NCBI GenBank assembly: GCA_964370435.1
Contig: CAYJJG010000003.1
Coordinates: 110,046 to 174,045 of the forward strand
Length of the DNA: 64,000 bases
Direction of reading: 5' to 3'
From: CALVGQ01 sp964370435
Lineage (GTDB): Bacteria > Bacillota_I > Bacilli_A > Erysipelotrichales > Erysipelotrichaceae
In this document: positions 53,285 to 61,594 of the stretch, one piece after another
Position numbering within the stretch: the stretch's first letter is position 1
How the letters are laid out: each line of letters opens with the position of its first letter
Made by a program: the position numbers and the translations under genes
The notes under the pieces: generated by a model
Database searches by the model: none
What the model saw: the letters and a program-made list of their open reading frames with translations, nothing else
What the model was told of the DNA's origin: nothing

Positions 53285-53313
53285 ATATTAGCATTTATTA
53301 AATTGTTTTGCAA
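53285..53313 (-). promoter_or_regulatory. Promoter of the DUF2975-HTH-DUF4173 operon
   Basis: TTGCAA, 17 nt, TAATAT (with TGC extension) on the minus strand. The -35 overlaps the palindrome at 53311 by 3 bp. Confidence 0.75.
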
Positions 53314-53347
53314 CAATAATTTATCGTTTATCGATAAATTATTGTTG
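53311..53347. promoter_or_regulatory. 16-bp perfect inverted repeat, probable operator
   Basis: CAACAATAATTTATCG and CGATAAATTATTGTTG are perfect arms around a 5-nt centre. It abuts the -35 box and lies after the lepB terminator, so it is unlikely to be a terminator. It is the likely binding site of the HTH protein encoded in the operon. Confidence 0.7.
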
Positions 53348-53373
53348 TTATTATATATCAACTATAATAAAAA

Positions 53374-53396
53374 AGGATTGGAACACTACCAACCCT
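53374..53396 (-). terminator. lepB terminator
   Basis: AGGGTTGG and CCAATCCT form an 8-bp stem with one G-U pair and a 7-nt loop, followed by TTTTTTATT on the minus strand. Confidence 0.85.
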
Positions 53397-53424
53397 ATAA
53401 ACCAAACTTCTATTTTAAATAAAA

Positions 53425-53973
53425 TTATTTCATTCCAAAATGATCAAACGGAAACAATACAAAGATATGTCTTGAAACAATACTTGATGCATCAAATGCA
53501 CCGTAATATCTTGAATCTAAAGAATGACTTCGGTTATCTCCCATTAAATAAAATTCCTCATTACCTAATGTAATCTCTTCTACATCTGAGGTATAAGTAT
53601 CTTCTTCTTGTTGAGCGATAACATATCCTGTGTCCAAGAAAGGTTCATCCACAATAAGACCATCTACATATAAAATATCATCTTCTATTTTGATAGTTTC
53701 ATTGGGTAAACCAATTACTCTTTTAACAATATATTTATCTTCATTTTCTAGTTTAATTACAACAATATCAAAACGTTCAATGCTGTCCTTATCTAAAAAC
53801 ATTCTTGAAGAAACTGCAATGTCTTCATCGTTTAATGTTGGATACATTGATAACCCCTCTACACTGACTGGTCTAACAATGTAGCTTGTAATTAATAAAA
53901 CACTAGTTAAACTAATTAAAAATGTTAATACAAAACTAATTAGTTCGTACATCAATCTCTTCTTTTTCGTCAT
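53425..53973 (-). CDS. lepB: Signal peptidase I
   Basis: 182 residues from the ATG at 53973, chosen because GAGGTGATAAAG precedes it; an in-frame GTG 9 nt upstream lies inside that site. One N-terminal helix anchors the enzyme. VEGLSMYPTLND carries the catalytic Ser, YIVKRVIGLPNETI the catalytic Lys, and YLMGDNRSHSLDSR is the box E signature. It releases exported proteins such as the surface protein at 36-40 kb. It follows rplS, as in many Bacillota. Confidence 0.95.
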   Translation of the reverse strand: MTKKKRLMYELISFVLTFLISLTSVLLITSYIVRPVSVEGLSMYPTLNDEDIAVSSRMFLDKDSIERFDIVVIKLENEDKYIVKRVIGLPNETIKIEDDILYVDGLIVDEPFLDTGYVIAQQEEDTYTSDVEEITLGNEEFYLMGDNRSHSLDSRYYGAFDASSIVSRHIFVLFPFDHFGMK

Positions 53974-54024
53974 CTTTATCACCTCAAGTTTCTTAGCATA
54001 CCTTTAATAGCTATACTATGTGTC

Positions 54025-54051
54025 ATTATAATACTTTTATAACAAAAGTAT
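54025..54051 (-). promoter_or_regulatory. lepB promoter -10 with adjoining inverted repeat
   Basis: TATAAT (54025-54030) is directly preceded by an 8-bp perfect inverted repeat, ATACTTTT and AAAAGTAT (54031-54051), with a 5-nt centre. The repeat covers the spacer and -35 region, so it could be an operator. Confidence 0.5.
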
Positions 54052-54085
54052 ACTATTATTTTATATTATCTCAGTTTAATAAAAG

Positions 54086-54107
54086 AAAAACCGGATTCCC
54101 GGTTTTT
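54086..54107 (-). terminator. rplS terminator
   Basis: AAAAACCGG and CCGGTTTTT form a 9-bp stem with a 4-nt loop, followed by CTTTT on the minus strand. It abuts the rplS stop codon. Confidence 0.85.
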
Positions 54108-54108
54108 A

Positions 54109-54456
54109 TTAGCGTATTTCTTTGATACGTGCAGCTTTTCCTGAAAGACCACGAAGATAGAATAATTTCGCTCTTCTTACTTTACCTTTACGAACTACAG
54201 TAATTTTTTCAATAATTGGTGAATTCACCGGGAACGTTCTTTCCACTCCTACACCACTTGATATTTTACGCACTGTGAATGTCTCAGCAACACCACTACC
54301 GCCACGGGCAATGACAACTCCTTCAAAAGCCTGGATACGACTTTTGTCACCCTCTTTGATACGTACGTCTACTCTTACTGTACATCCTGGACGGAAGTCA
54401 GGAAGATCTTGACGTAATTGAGATTTTGTAATTTCTTTAACTAATCCTAAATTCAT
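54109..54456 (-). CDS. rplS: 50S ribosomal protein L19
   Basis: 115 residues, the normal length. L19 sits at the 30S-50S interface. RPGCTVRVDVRIKEGDKSRIQAFEGVVIARGGSG (positions 22-55; key residues PGDTV-like, QxFEGVVIARxGxG) and VERTFPVNSPIIEKI are conserved. The usual upstream trmD-rimM-rpsP genes are not present; a PTS locus lies upstream instead. Confidence 0.97.
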   Translation of the reverse strand: MNLGLVKEITKSQLRQDLPDFRPGCTVRVDVRIKEGDKSRIQAFEGVVIARGGSGVAETFTVRKISSGVGVERTFPVNSPIIEKITVVRKGKVRRAKLFYLRGLSGKAARIKEIR

Positions 54457-54540
54457 AAACCTTCTCCTTATTCTACTGTTTTATCTATATATATTCATTC
54501 GTCTAATGACCAGCGGAATACAAGATACCTTTACAGGCTA
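54457..54540 (-). ncRNA. L19-leader-like 5' untranslated region
   Basis: The rplS leader of about 82 nt contains CCGCTGGTCATTAGACGAATG, which has the CCGCUGG and AGACG elements I recall from the L19 autoregulatory leader of Bacillota. CATT/AATG can close a small hairpin. The match is from memory and needs a covariance search (Rfam L19 leader); a non-significant hit would reject it. Confidence 0.45.
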
Positions 54541-54544
54541 AATA

Positions 54545-54573
54545 ACAATACCATATTTTAGAGAAATACACAA
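54545..54573 (-). promoter_or_regulatory. rplS promoter
   Basis: TTGTGT, 17 nt, TATTGT (with TGG extension) on the minus strand, placed to start the L19 leader. Confidence 0.7.
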
Positions 54574-54942
54574 GTAATTTTAATAATTTCCTATTTTCAC
54601 GATTACCAATTTAATATGTTATCTTTGGTATAGACATCCTTTATTAATATGAATTAGTTCTTTTTTTATTTTTACTATACTTAATCTGTTAATTTATTTA
54701 TATAAAATTTCTTATGTACATAAAAAATACTCATAATTCGCAAAACATTTATCCTTTTTCCTTCAATCTTTAAATTTAGTTATTATCTAAATTTTTTATT
54801 AACATTATCTGCTTCTACTGTATAATGAATAAAACAATAAGAGCTAAAGAGAACTCTAATTAACTGTCTTTACTTTGTCTAATTCTTGAAATTATTATAA
54901 TTATGTCAATAACTCACTTATATTCTCATTACATTGTAGCTG
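54574..54942. other. Gene-free A/T-rich gap between EIIA and rplS
   Basis: No frame of useful length or RNA gene can be supported on either strand. A weak hairpin (AGAG...CTCT, near 54839-54858) followed by TATTGTTTTATT on the minus strand might end the EIIA transcript. Confidence 0.4.
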
Positions 54943-55416
54943 TTAAGCATGCTTAATTTTTATAATATCTTTTTCAGCTAAAACAACATTTTGATTTGCT
55001 TTTAATACCTCTACTGCCATATTTTGAAATAAAGCGCAACTCTGTGTAGAATAACCTGCTTTTTTTACTATTTCAAGATCAACATCCATCAAATGATCTC
55101 CCGCTTTAACTTGTTGATTTTCTTCTACATGAAGAGTAAATCCTTCTCCTGCTAGATTCACAGTATCAATCCCAATATGTAGAATAATCTCTTCTTGTAA
55201 AGCAGTAGTAATTCCAATCGCATGAAGTGTATCAAATATCATAGTAATTACGCCATCACAAGGGGCAACAATTTTACCTGATATTGGCTCTATCGCGTAC
55301 CCATCACCCATCATTCTTTCAGAGAATACCGGATCATCCACCTCATCTAACGTTATTAGTTTCCCTTCCATCATGGATACAAATTTTGTTTCTTTATTTT
55401 TGTTAAACTTAAACAT
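54943..55416 (-). CDS. PTS glucose-family EIIA component
   Basis: 157 residues. EIIA-Glc-type domain that passes phosphate from HPr to EIIB. LHIGIDTVNLAGEGF carries the active-site His80, and His65 is the second conserved His in TLHAIGITT. VAPCDGVIT is another family motif. It lies downstream of the dehydrogenase gene but behind a strong terminator, so it may be separately controlled. It probably serves the EIIBC at 57.6 kb, which lacks its own EIIA domain. Confidence 0.93.
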   Translation of the reverse strand: MFKFNKNKETKFVSMMEGKLITLDEVDDPVFSERMMGDGYAIEPISGKIVAPCDGVITMIFDTLHAIGITTALQEEIILHIGIDTVNLAGEGFTLHVEENQQVKAGDHLMDVDLEIVKKAGYSTQSCALFQNMAVEVLKANQNVVLAEKDIIKIKHA

Positions 55417-55451
55417 GATTTCTTCTTCCTCTCTTTAACTATTATAGTAAT

Positions 55452-55480
55452 AAAAACTACATTTGCATAATGTAGTTTTT
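55452..55480. terminator. Terminator between dehydrogenase and EIIA genes
   Basis: AAAAACTACATT and AATGTAGTTTTT form a perfect 12-bp stem with a 5-nt loop, ending in T residues on both strands. Confidence 0.8.
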
Positions 55481-55488
55481 ATTTAAAA

Positions 55489-56649
55489 TTATTTATTAAC
55501 TACACATTTCATAAGTTCTTTAATTGCTTCAGGATTTGACACCCTTGGATTTTTACCAGCAGCAGTTACAATATTATCAAGTTGTTCAGCCGTCGGATTA
55601 AAATCTGCTACTTTCATATTTAAATCTATTTTACTTAAATAATGATTAACTACTTCTGCAGCATCTTCACCATTATTTAATGGTAAATTATCTATATTTA
55701 AGATATCAAGTACTTCTTTTAAACGATTTTCAAACATAGGAGTTCCATAAAAAGCTTTTACAAATTCAGGATACACCATAGCTAAGGACATGCCATGATT
55801 AATTTCTGGAATATAACTAGTTAATAACTCTCCTAGAAAATGTGGTAAATTGCCTCCTCCATTTGATAAGCATATTCCTCCAAGAGTATCAGAAGCAGCT
55901 AGTATTTCACGATATTTAATATCATTATCTTCTTTAATTTTAGGAAGTGTATCTACAATATTTTGAATGCCTATTAATGCAAGTGGTGCTGTCACAAACG
56001 ATAATCTTCCATTAATGTAAGATTCACATAAATGAGAGAAAGCATCAAATGCAGTACTTGCAGTCAACTTATAAGGTAAGCTTAACATTAAATTAGGATC
56101 AACAATAACTTCTTTACTGAAAAATTGTTGGCGCATTAATGTAACTTTACGGTGACTCTTTACATCTGTCACCACCGAAGCTTGAGTAACTTGAGATCCA
56201 GTGCCGGATGTAGTTGTCACTGCAATTAGTGGCAGTGCATCTTTGAAGTACCCTCGTTCTTCATGAACGCCTACAGGATTTTCAAAAAAATCTTTCTGCC
56301 ATGAATAACTTTCCATTCTTGCACAGTATGCTACTATTTTAGCCGTATCTATAGTAGATCCTCCTCCAAATGCAACTACTACTTCAGCTTTAAACTCTTT
56401 AGCAAGCCTTACAGCTTGATCAATATCGCTGGTAAGCGGGTTAGGTTGAACTTGGTCAAATACACATACTTCTAATGACTCCTCTTTTAATAATTGATGC
56501 ACTTTTTTTAAAGCAGCTTCTAACGGTGGAATGGGCTGTGGTGTAATCAACATAACTCTTTTCCCATATTTTTTGCTAAGTTTACCTAGCATATCCAAAG
56601 TATTACTGCCAAAATGAATTTTACTTGGTGAATAATGATACATACTCAT
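55489..56649 (-). CDS. Iron-containing alcohol dehydrogenase family protein
   Basis: 386 residues. The NAD-binding GGGSTIDTAK motif and TTTSGTGSQVT are present. Metal ligands are visible as Asp and His in FDAFSHLCE, His in NLPHFLGE, and His in EINHGMSLAM. The family reduces or oxidises small alcohols, aldehydes or sugar-derived polyols. It starts 1 nt before the stop region of the epimerase gene (1-nt gap), so the two are co-translated. The pairing suggests one sugar route, but the substrate is unknown. Confidence 0.92.
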   Translation of the reverse strand: MSMYHYSPSKIHFGSNTLDMLGKLSKKYGKRVMLITPQPIPPLEAALKKVHQLLKEESLEVCVFDQVQPNPLTSDIDQAVRLAKEFKAEVVVAFGGGSTIDTAKIVAYCARMESYSWQKDFFENPVGVHEERGYFKDALPLIAVTTTSGTGSQVTQASVVTDVKSHRKVTLMRQQFFSKEVIVDPNLMLSLPYKLTASTAFDAFSHLCESYINGRLSFVTAPLALIGIQNIVDTLPKIKEDNDIKYREILAASDTLGGICLSNGGGNLPHFLGELLTSYIPEINHGMSLAMVYPEFVKAFYGTPMFENRLKEVLDILNIDNLPLNNGEDAAEVVNHYLSKIDLNMKVADFNPTAEQLDNIVTAAGKNPRVSNPEAIKELMKCVVNK

Positions 56650-56650
56650 T

Positions 56651-57376
56651 TTATTCTAAACCAAACTTTCTTACTGCTGCATCTATAGCTTCACGACATT
56701 CTTTTACTCCTGCGGCAATACCATTTGGTGATTCATGATATAGTGCTGACGAAAATATAAGTACATCAGGATTACATTCTACAACAGCTTCTAAATTACG
56801 TGGACGAATTCCTCCATCAACAGCTAATTCACAGTTTGGATTTTTTTCATCAATCATTTTACGAGCTTCTTTAATCATATCTAAAGAGCTTCTTCTCCAT
56901 GCCCATGTTGTTTCACCCTCTGGTGGTTTTCCAGCTCCATGAATAACAATATGAACGCGATCAATATCATAAATCGATTCATTTAAAAAGCATAACGGGG
57001 TGTAACATCCCACTGTTAACCCAACTTTCATTCCTAAATCATGACAATCTTTAATAATGTAAGCTAATGGTGCACCAATAAAATGCTCAGCTGGTAAAAT
57101 TAACATCGTTGCTCCAGCTCTAGCAATTTTTTCAATAAATAGTCGATCACAATCTTTTGCATAAAGATGACATTCGATCTCTTTATCGGTAATTGAGCGT
57201 ACTGCTCTAATAATTTGCCATCCGCCCATAAGTTGTAGATTTTTTAAATCATGCATATCAGCTGCATCAGCATGACAATAGTCCGCTCCTGCATCTAGTG
57301 CTTCTTTCATTTTTTCACATACATGACCATAGTCGAAACTACCCGCCATACCTGCTGCAATTTTAATATGTTTCAT
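56651..57376 (-). CDS. Ribulose-phosphate 3-epimerase family protein
   Basis: 241 residues, TIM barrel. Metal/catalytic motifs are CHADAADMHD (for the usual HxDxMDxxF), ECHLYAKD, and AVDGGIRPRN with the catalytic Asp. The chain is longer than housekeeping Rpe (about 215-220) and has an extra CYTPLCF loop. This favours a specialised epimerase, such as an allulose-6-phosphate or similar ketose-phosphate enzyme, over the pentose pathway enzyme. It precedes the dehydrogenase gene and lies downstream of the PTS gene. Confidence 0.85.
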   Translation of the reverse strand: MKHIKIAAGMAGSFDYGHVCEKMKEALDAGADYCHADAADMHDLKNLQLMGGWQIIRAVRSITDKEIECHLYAKDCDRLFIEKIARAGATMLILPAEHFIGAPLAYIIKDCHDLGMKVGLTVGCYTPLCFLNESIYDIDRVHIVIHGAGKPPEGETTWAWRRSSLDMIKEARKMIDEKNPNCELAVDGGIRPRNLEAVVECNPDVLIFSSALYHESPNGIAAGVKECREAIDAAVRKFGLE

Positions 57377-57562
57377 ATGTTTTCTCCTTTTATAATTTTG
57401 TGAATATCAAGTTAATTACTTCACACTTTGAGTATAAATTAAATAAATTACAAATAAAATAGTCCGCTCGTACCTTTGTATAAGAACTCTTTAGTGTCTT
57501 TTTTTACATGATTTATTAATAATAAAACACTTTTAAAATGATGTTGTGTTTTTTTAAAAAAA

Positions 57563-57593
57563 TGTAGATGACTCTTTAACATAGCCATCCACA
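57563..57593 (-). terminator. Terminator after the EIIBC gene
   Basis: TGTGGATG and CATCTACA form an 8-bp stem (one G-U) with a 15-nt loop, followed by seven T residues on the minus strand. A second, weaker hairpin (AAAACAC/GTGTTTT, 57524-57552) lies just after it. Together they separate the PTS gene from the epimerase gene. Confidence 0.65.
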
Positions 57594-57618
57594 CTTATTT
57601 TTTAAACTATAAATTTCA

Positions 57619-59259
57619 CTATTGTTTGCGCAAAGTTTCAACTTCTTTTTTTACATTTGTAGCGATGTTTATAACTCGCGGACCATAAATGATCTGGAAA
57701 TTTTCTTTACTAACTACCACACCAGTAGCTTCTAGTGCGTCTGTCCAATACTCTTTTTCAGCTACTAGACTAGGATCAACTACTTTTACTCTAAGACGAG
57801 ATAAGCAGTTAGTCACCGAAACAATATTATCTGCTCCTCCAAAAGCATCAACAATATTCGCTGCTAAAACTTCTTCTTCTGAACCTGTTTCACTTGATTC
57901 AGTATTTTTAGTTAAACCTATACTTTTTTGATATTCTTTTTTAGAAACAAGCTTTGCAGAATTATCGTCTCCTCGTCCTGGAGTTTTAATATTAAATTTA
58001 ACAATAGCCCATTTAAAGATGAAATAATATAATCCAAAGTATACTGGAACTAACACTAGTAAGGACATCGCTTGTACTTTATCTGGTTGTAAAATATTTT
58101 GAATCATGAACATTACAGCAAATCCATTAATAGATACTTGTGTTAACTCTGTCAATACAAATGCTACCCCTGATAAAGGAACATGTACTAAGTAGTAAAG
58201 TAATGGGTTTGCAAATAATACTGTAAACTCGATAGGTTCCGTTACCCCAACAAAGGTTGCAGTAAATACCGCTGGAATTAAAAGTGCTAACACTTTTTTG
58301 CGATTTTCAGGTTTTGCAACTTGCCACATAGCAAGTGCTGCCCCAGGCCATGCACCTAAATTGGTTAAGATACGACCACTTGTAAAATTACGAATTAGAT
58401 ACGATGTCGCTGTTGGTGATCCAATTAATGCATTGCCAATATTTGTTGTTCCTTCATAAAGAACACCATCGATTATCATACTACCACCAAGTTCAGTATA
58501 TCTAAGTGGCATAGTGATTAAGTGATGTAATCCAAAAGGTAATAATGCTCTATCAGCAACACCGTAAATGAACGTCCCAAACAATCCAGTTTGACCAATG
58601 AAGGCACCAAGACTGCTGATTACAGTGTTTGCTATAGGCCAAACATAATATAACATCAACCCGATTATAACTGCGAAAATCGGTGTAATTAACATAATAA
58701 ACTTAGGTCCTGCAAAGAAAGCCAAGGCACTAGGTAATTTAATATTCCCCCATTTATTCATTAATACTGAAGTAACTGCACCACATACTAGAGAATTAAA
58801 TATACTCATATCATAAGTAAATACTCCTAATACATTAGAAAATAATTTAGAAGTTACTAATGCTGAATCAGCAGTATAACCCAAAGTCATTAAATATTCT
58901 AAATCATTAACATTGGCAGCTGTGATACCATTTAATCCTGCATTAGCTCCAATTACGGTATTAACCCCCATAAATAAGAACACCGCTGTAAATACTGCCC
59001 AACCTTTGTTTTCATGAGTTAATCCGAAGGTAATTCCAATAACAAACCATAATGCTAAATTACCCATAATCATAGAAGCAACTCGTGTAAACATAAAAGC
59101 AACGGTATATAGTATTGTTCCTGGTTCTAATATAAAGTTAGTTAGTGGGCTAAAAAATCCCATAAATAATCCGCAAATTACCAAAATGATAATGGGATTC
59201 ATCATTGCCCCTGCAATGTATTGGAATTTCCCACTAAGATCGGCAAAATTCTTTTTCAT
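57619..59259 (-). CDS. PTS glucose-superfamily EIIBC transporter
   Basis: 546 residues. The EIIC domain (about 10-420) has ten or so helices and the conserved GVTEPIEF motif. A charged linker leads to the EIIB domain (about 465-545), with phosphorylated Cys485 in VTNCLSRLRV. It imports and phosphorylates a sugar of the glucose/glucoside/N-acetylglucosamine superfamily. No EIIA domain is fused; the separate EIIA at 54.9 kb is the likely partner. A cre-like site and a good promoter precede it. Confidence 0.92.
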   Translation of the reverse strand: MKKNFADLSGKFQYIAGAMMNPIIILVICGLFMGFFSPLTNFILEPGTILYTVAFMFTRVASMIMGNLALWFVIGITFGLTHENKGWAVFTAVFLFMGVNTVIGANAGLNGITAANVNDLEYLMTLGYTADSALVTSKLFSNVLGVFTYDMSIFNSLVCGAVTSVLMNKWGNIKLPSALAFFAGPKFIMLITPIFAVIIGLMLYYVWPIANTVISSLGAFIGQTGLFGTFIYGVADRALLPFGLHHLITMPLRYTELGGSMIIDGVLYEGTTNIGNALIGSPTATSYLIRNFTSGRILTNLGAWPGAALAMWQVAKPENRKKVLALLIPAVFTATFVGVTEPIEFTVLFANPLLYYLVHVPLSGVAFVLTELTQVSINGFAVMFMIQNILQPDKVQAMSLLVLVPVYFGLYYFIFKWAIVKFNIKTPGRGDDNSAKLVSKKEYQKSIGLTKNTESSETGSEEEVLAANIVDAFGGADNIVSVTNCLSRLRVKVVDPSLVAEKEYWTDALEATGVVVSKENFQIIYGPRVINIATNVKKEVETLRKQ

Positions 59260-59295
59260 ACTCTTTCTCCTTTTTTAATCTACTTAATTTTTGTA

Positions 59296-59311
59296 AAGAT
59301 AGCGCTTTCTT
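59296..59311 (-). promoter_or_regulatory. cre-like site at the EIIBC transcription start
   Basis: AAGAAAGCGCTATCTT keeps the ARCGNWWWC core of the CcpA cre consensus, with two mismatches outside it. It covers the predicted start of transcription, where CcpA would repress. Confidence 0.45.
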
Positions 59312-59317
59312 GACTAT

Positions 59318-59346
59318 AGTATATAAATACCTTTTGCTTTTAACAA
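59318..59346 (-). promoter_or_regulatory. EIIBC promoter
   Basis: TTGTTA, 17 nt, TATACT on the minus strand, about 60 nt before the ATG. Confidence 0.7.
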
Positions 59347-59364
59347 GTTAGTTGTCGTACAAAA

Positions 59365-59390
59365 AAATTACACTTTATCAAGTGCAATTT
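59365..59390 (-). terminator. Terminator of the first PRD regulator
   Basis: AAATTGCACTT and AAGTGTAATTT form an 11-bp stem with one G-U pair and a 4-nt loop, with T residues after it. It abuts the regulator stop codon. Confidence 0.8.
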
Positions 59391-59391
59391 T

Positions 59392-60948
59392 TTACATTGG
59401 TATTAAGTTAAAATATGTTGGATTTTTAATTAGGCGATAATAATTCACTTTTTGATATAATCGATTAAGTTCTTCATTAACAATATTAACCTCATAATAA
59501 GGCATAATTTTCGATATTGCTATACACGGGACTTCTTTAATGTCTAGTGGTACTGTGCTAAGTACTGCATCCACATCAGTTGCATCAAGGATAATATTTT
59601 CATCTTCATCATAGACAACTGTTCCATAAAGTTCAGTTAGATTGATAAATTTATGTATTTGTCCTTTTAAATAAGCTAATTCCAAATAATTACAATCATG
59701 TACTAAAACAATTTTTAAATTTCGTTTAACCTGCTGAACACATCTAGCCCATAAAAAAGCAATATTACAAATAAATTTTTCTTTATAGATAATTTCATGA
59801 TATTTTGTAGTTAATTCATATACCTCTTGAGCAAAAATATCAATTATTTCAAATTTATCTGTTAGATTTTTATAATATTCATAGTTTAATTGCTTTTTCT
59901 CACGTATCTGATAGATTAATTCTCTTTTTAGCAAAACAATATATTCTTCCAGGAAGAAATTGATTATTTTTTTAGGAAGGTTCACTTCTTGTGCAATATA
60001 ATATTTTAGTTCTTTTACTAATTCATCATGCAGATTAATTGTATGTTTTTGCTCTCTATGGTTTTCTACTTTATCACAAGTAATGAAAAAAGTATAAATA
60101 TAAATCGCTTCATTTTGACTAATATTTAGTTGTGCAATTTCATTAATTATTCTTCTAATTTTACGAGTGTTTTTTTCGCTATCAACAAAAGAAATAATAT
60201 CAATCCTACTTTGAGGAAGTGTGATGATTTTATTCATTTTAATACGAATTAAAGCTATTTGTATTACTTTTTTTATTCTTTTAGCATCTTGTTTAAAAAT
60301 TTTTATCTGCAATAACTCTTCGATATTTGAGAAAATAGTATTAACTATAACATTAGAAATTTCTTGATCATATTGTAGTAAGCATCTATTTAACTGTAAT
60401 GTATCTTCATAATAAGCATGATCATTAAAACTCTTCATAAAGTTATTACATTCATAGTACCACTGATTCATTGCTAAACGATGTCTTTTCTCCCCACAAG
60501 TAATGTATAATCCATTTCTTCTAGTTTTTATCAAAGTTATATGATAATTAGCTAGCCATTTTTCAATTTCTTCTAAACACGAGTAAATCGATGGCCTTGA
60601 TAAATGTAAAATCGATTCTAGTTCGCTAATCCTGCATAGTTCATCTTCATTTAATAATAAATGTAAAATATAATAAAAACGCTCTTGTTTAGAAGCTGAC
60701 CTATTGTTGTTGTTTAAAGCACAAGCAATTTTGAGTTTATAACTGAAATCTGCATCAATATAAACTCCTTTTCCTTTTTTACTCAATAACATTAAATGAT
60801 AACTTGTTGCTAGAGCATCAACTTTATTCATATAATTTAGTATAGTACGCTTAGAACGCAACAAGCGTCTTGCAATATCCTCTGTTTTAATATAATTTTT
60901 TTCTTGACATAATATTTTCAGTATATTTTTGCTAATATCTTCTTTCAT
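59392..60948 (-). CDS. BglG/Mga-type PRD transcriptional regulator
   Basis: 518 residues. Two N-terminal helix-turn-helix regions (TEDIARRLLRSKRTILNYM at about 22-40; SELESILHLSRPSIYSCLEEI at about 110-130) are followed by PRD-like helical domains and a C-terminal EIIB-like fold. Such regulators are switched by PTS phosphorylation. The conserved PRD His residues are hard to place, so regulation may have diverged. It lies directly upstream of the EIIBC gene and is a paralogue of the regulator at 61.6 kb. Confidence 0.85.
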   Translation of the reverse strand: MKEDISKNILKILCQEKNYIKTEDIARRLLRSKRTILNYMNKVDALATSYHLMLLSKKGKGVYIDADFSYKLKIACALNNNNRSASKQERFYYILHLLLNEDELCRISELESILHLSRPSIYSCLEEIEKWLANYHITLIKTRRNGLYITCGEKRHRLAMNQWYYECNNFMKSFNDHAYYEDTLQLNRCLLQYDQEISNVIVNTIFSNIEELLQIKIFKQDAKRIKKVIQIALIRIKMNKIITLPQSRIDIISFVDSEKNTRKIRRIINEIAQLNISQNEAIYIYTFFITCDKVENHREQKHTINLHDELVKELKYYIAQEVNLPKKIINFFLEEYIVLLKRELIYQIREKKQLNYEYYKNLTDKFEIIDIFAQEVYELTTKYHEIIYKEKFICNIAFLWARCVQQVKRNLKIVLVHDCNYLELAYLKGQIHKFINLTELYGTVVYDEDENIILDATDVDAVLSTVPLDIKEVPCIAISKIMPYYEVNIVNEELNRLYQKVNYYRLIKNPTYFNLIPM

Positions 60949-60997
60949 ATTTTCTTCTTTCTAATACAATAAAATTGTTTTTATTCTGCGAAAATAA

Positions 60998-61483
60998 TTA
61001 CAGCAATTCAAATATAGTTAAATAAATAATAGTGATCATCATTAGATATAAACCTAAATTAACCCATGTCAAAAAATAATTTTTATCTTTTTTGTGTTCT
61101 TGCTTAAGTGTTTTAAATGATAAATGATTCTTTTTGTACATCTTATAACAAAAGTATAGCAATATAGCCGCTGTGATATAATTTATTGTAAATATTGTCG
61201 ACAAACACACTAAAATACTGTTAAAGATAAAAAAAGCGTGTGATATTTGTTCTATATATTTTTTAAGATAAAACAACACTAAAAAACTATATAAATTTAA
61301 TATCGCAACCATAAAATAAAGGGCAAATACAATGTTTTCCGTTATTAATAGTTCAAAATTTACTGCTAACTTACTGCTGACACCCCAAATATATAAAAGT
61401 ACTCCTAGACCAAAAAACAACAGTGAACACATTGCTAGATTATATGCTTTTTTATTATGGTGTAGTGATTTTCTTTTTTTCAT
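60998..61483 (-). CDS. Hypothetical membrane protein
   Basis: 161 residues with five hydrophobic helices (about 14-33, 44-68, 78-105, 106-117, 140-160). The N-terminus is very basic (MKKRKSLHHNKKAY). No family recognised. GGGAGGAAG precedes the ATG. It sits between two paralogous PRD regulators and may be co-transcribed with the first. Confidence 0.65.
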   Translation of the reverse strand: MKKRKSLHHNKKAYNLAMCSLLFFGLGVLLYIWGVSSKLAVNFELLITENIVFALYFMVAILNLYSFLVLFYLKKYIEQISHAFFIFNSILVCLSTIFTINYITAAILLYFCYKMYKKNHLSFKTLKQEHKKDKNYFLTWVNLGLYLMMITIIYLTIFELL

Positions 61484-61503
61484 AGATACTTCCTCCCATT
61501 AAC

Positions 61504-61509
61504 ATTATA
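61504..61509 (-). promoter_or_regulatory. -10 box before the 161-residue membrane protein
   Basis: TATAAT on the minus strand, 20 nt before the ATG. The -35 region is weak. Confidence 0.5.
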
Positions 61510-61555
61510 AAGTACAATTAAAGGGTACAAAATATCACCTATGTATAAATATGTT

Positions 61556-61594
61556 AAAAAAAGCTAGTGCAAAATTTTACATTAGCTTTTTTTT
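61556..61594. terminator. Terminator of the second PRD regulator
   Basis: AAAAAAAGCTA and TAGCTTTTTTT are outer arms of an almost complete palindrome with AAAATTTT at its centre. It overlaps the regulator stop codon and has T-runs on both strands. Confidence 0.8.

Noticed and set aside
53263..53361. 33-residue upstream extension of the DUF2975 protein
   Set aside because: The extension translates the promoter and palindrome (Asn run). The ATG at 53262 has a strong ribosome site.
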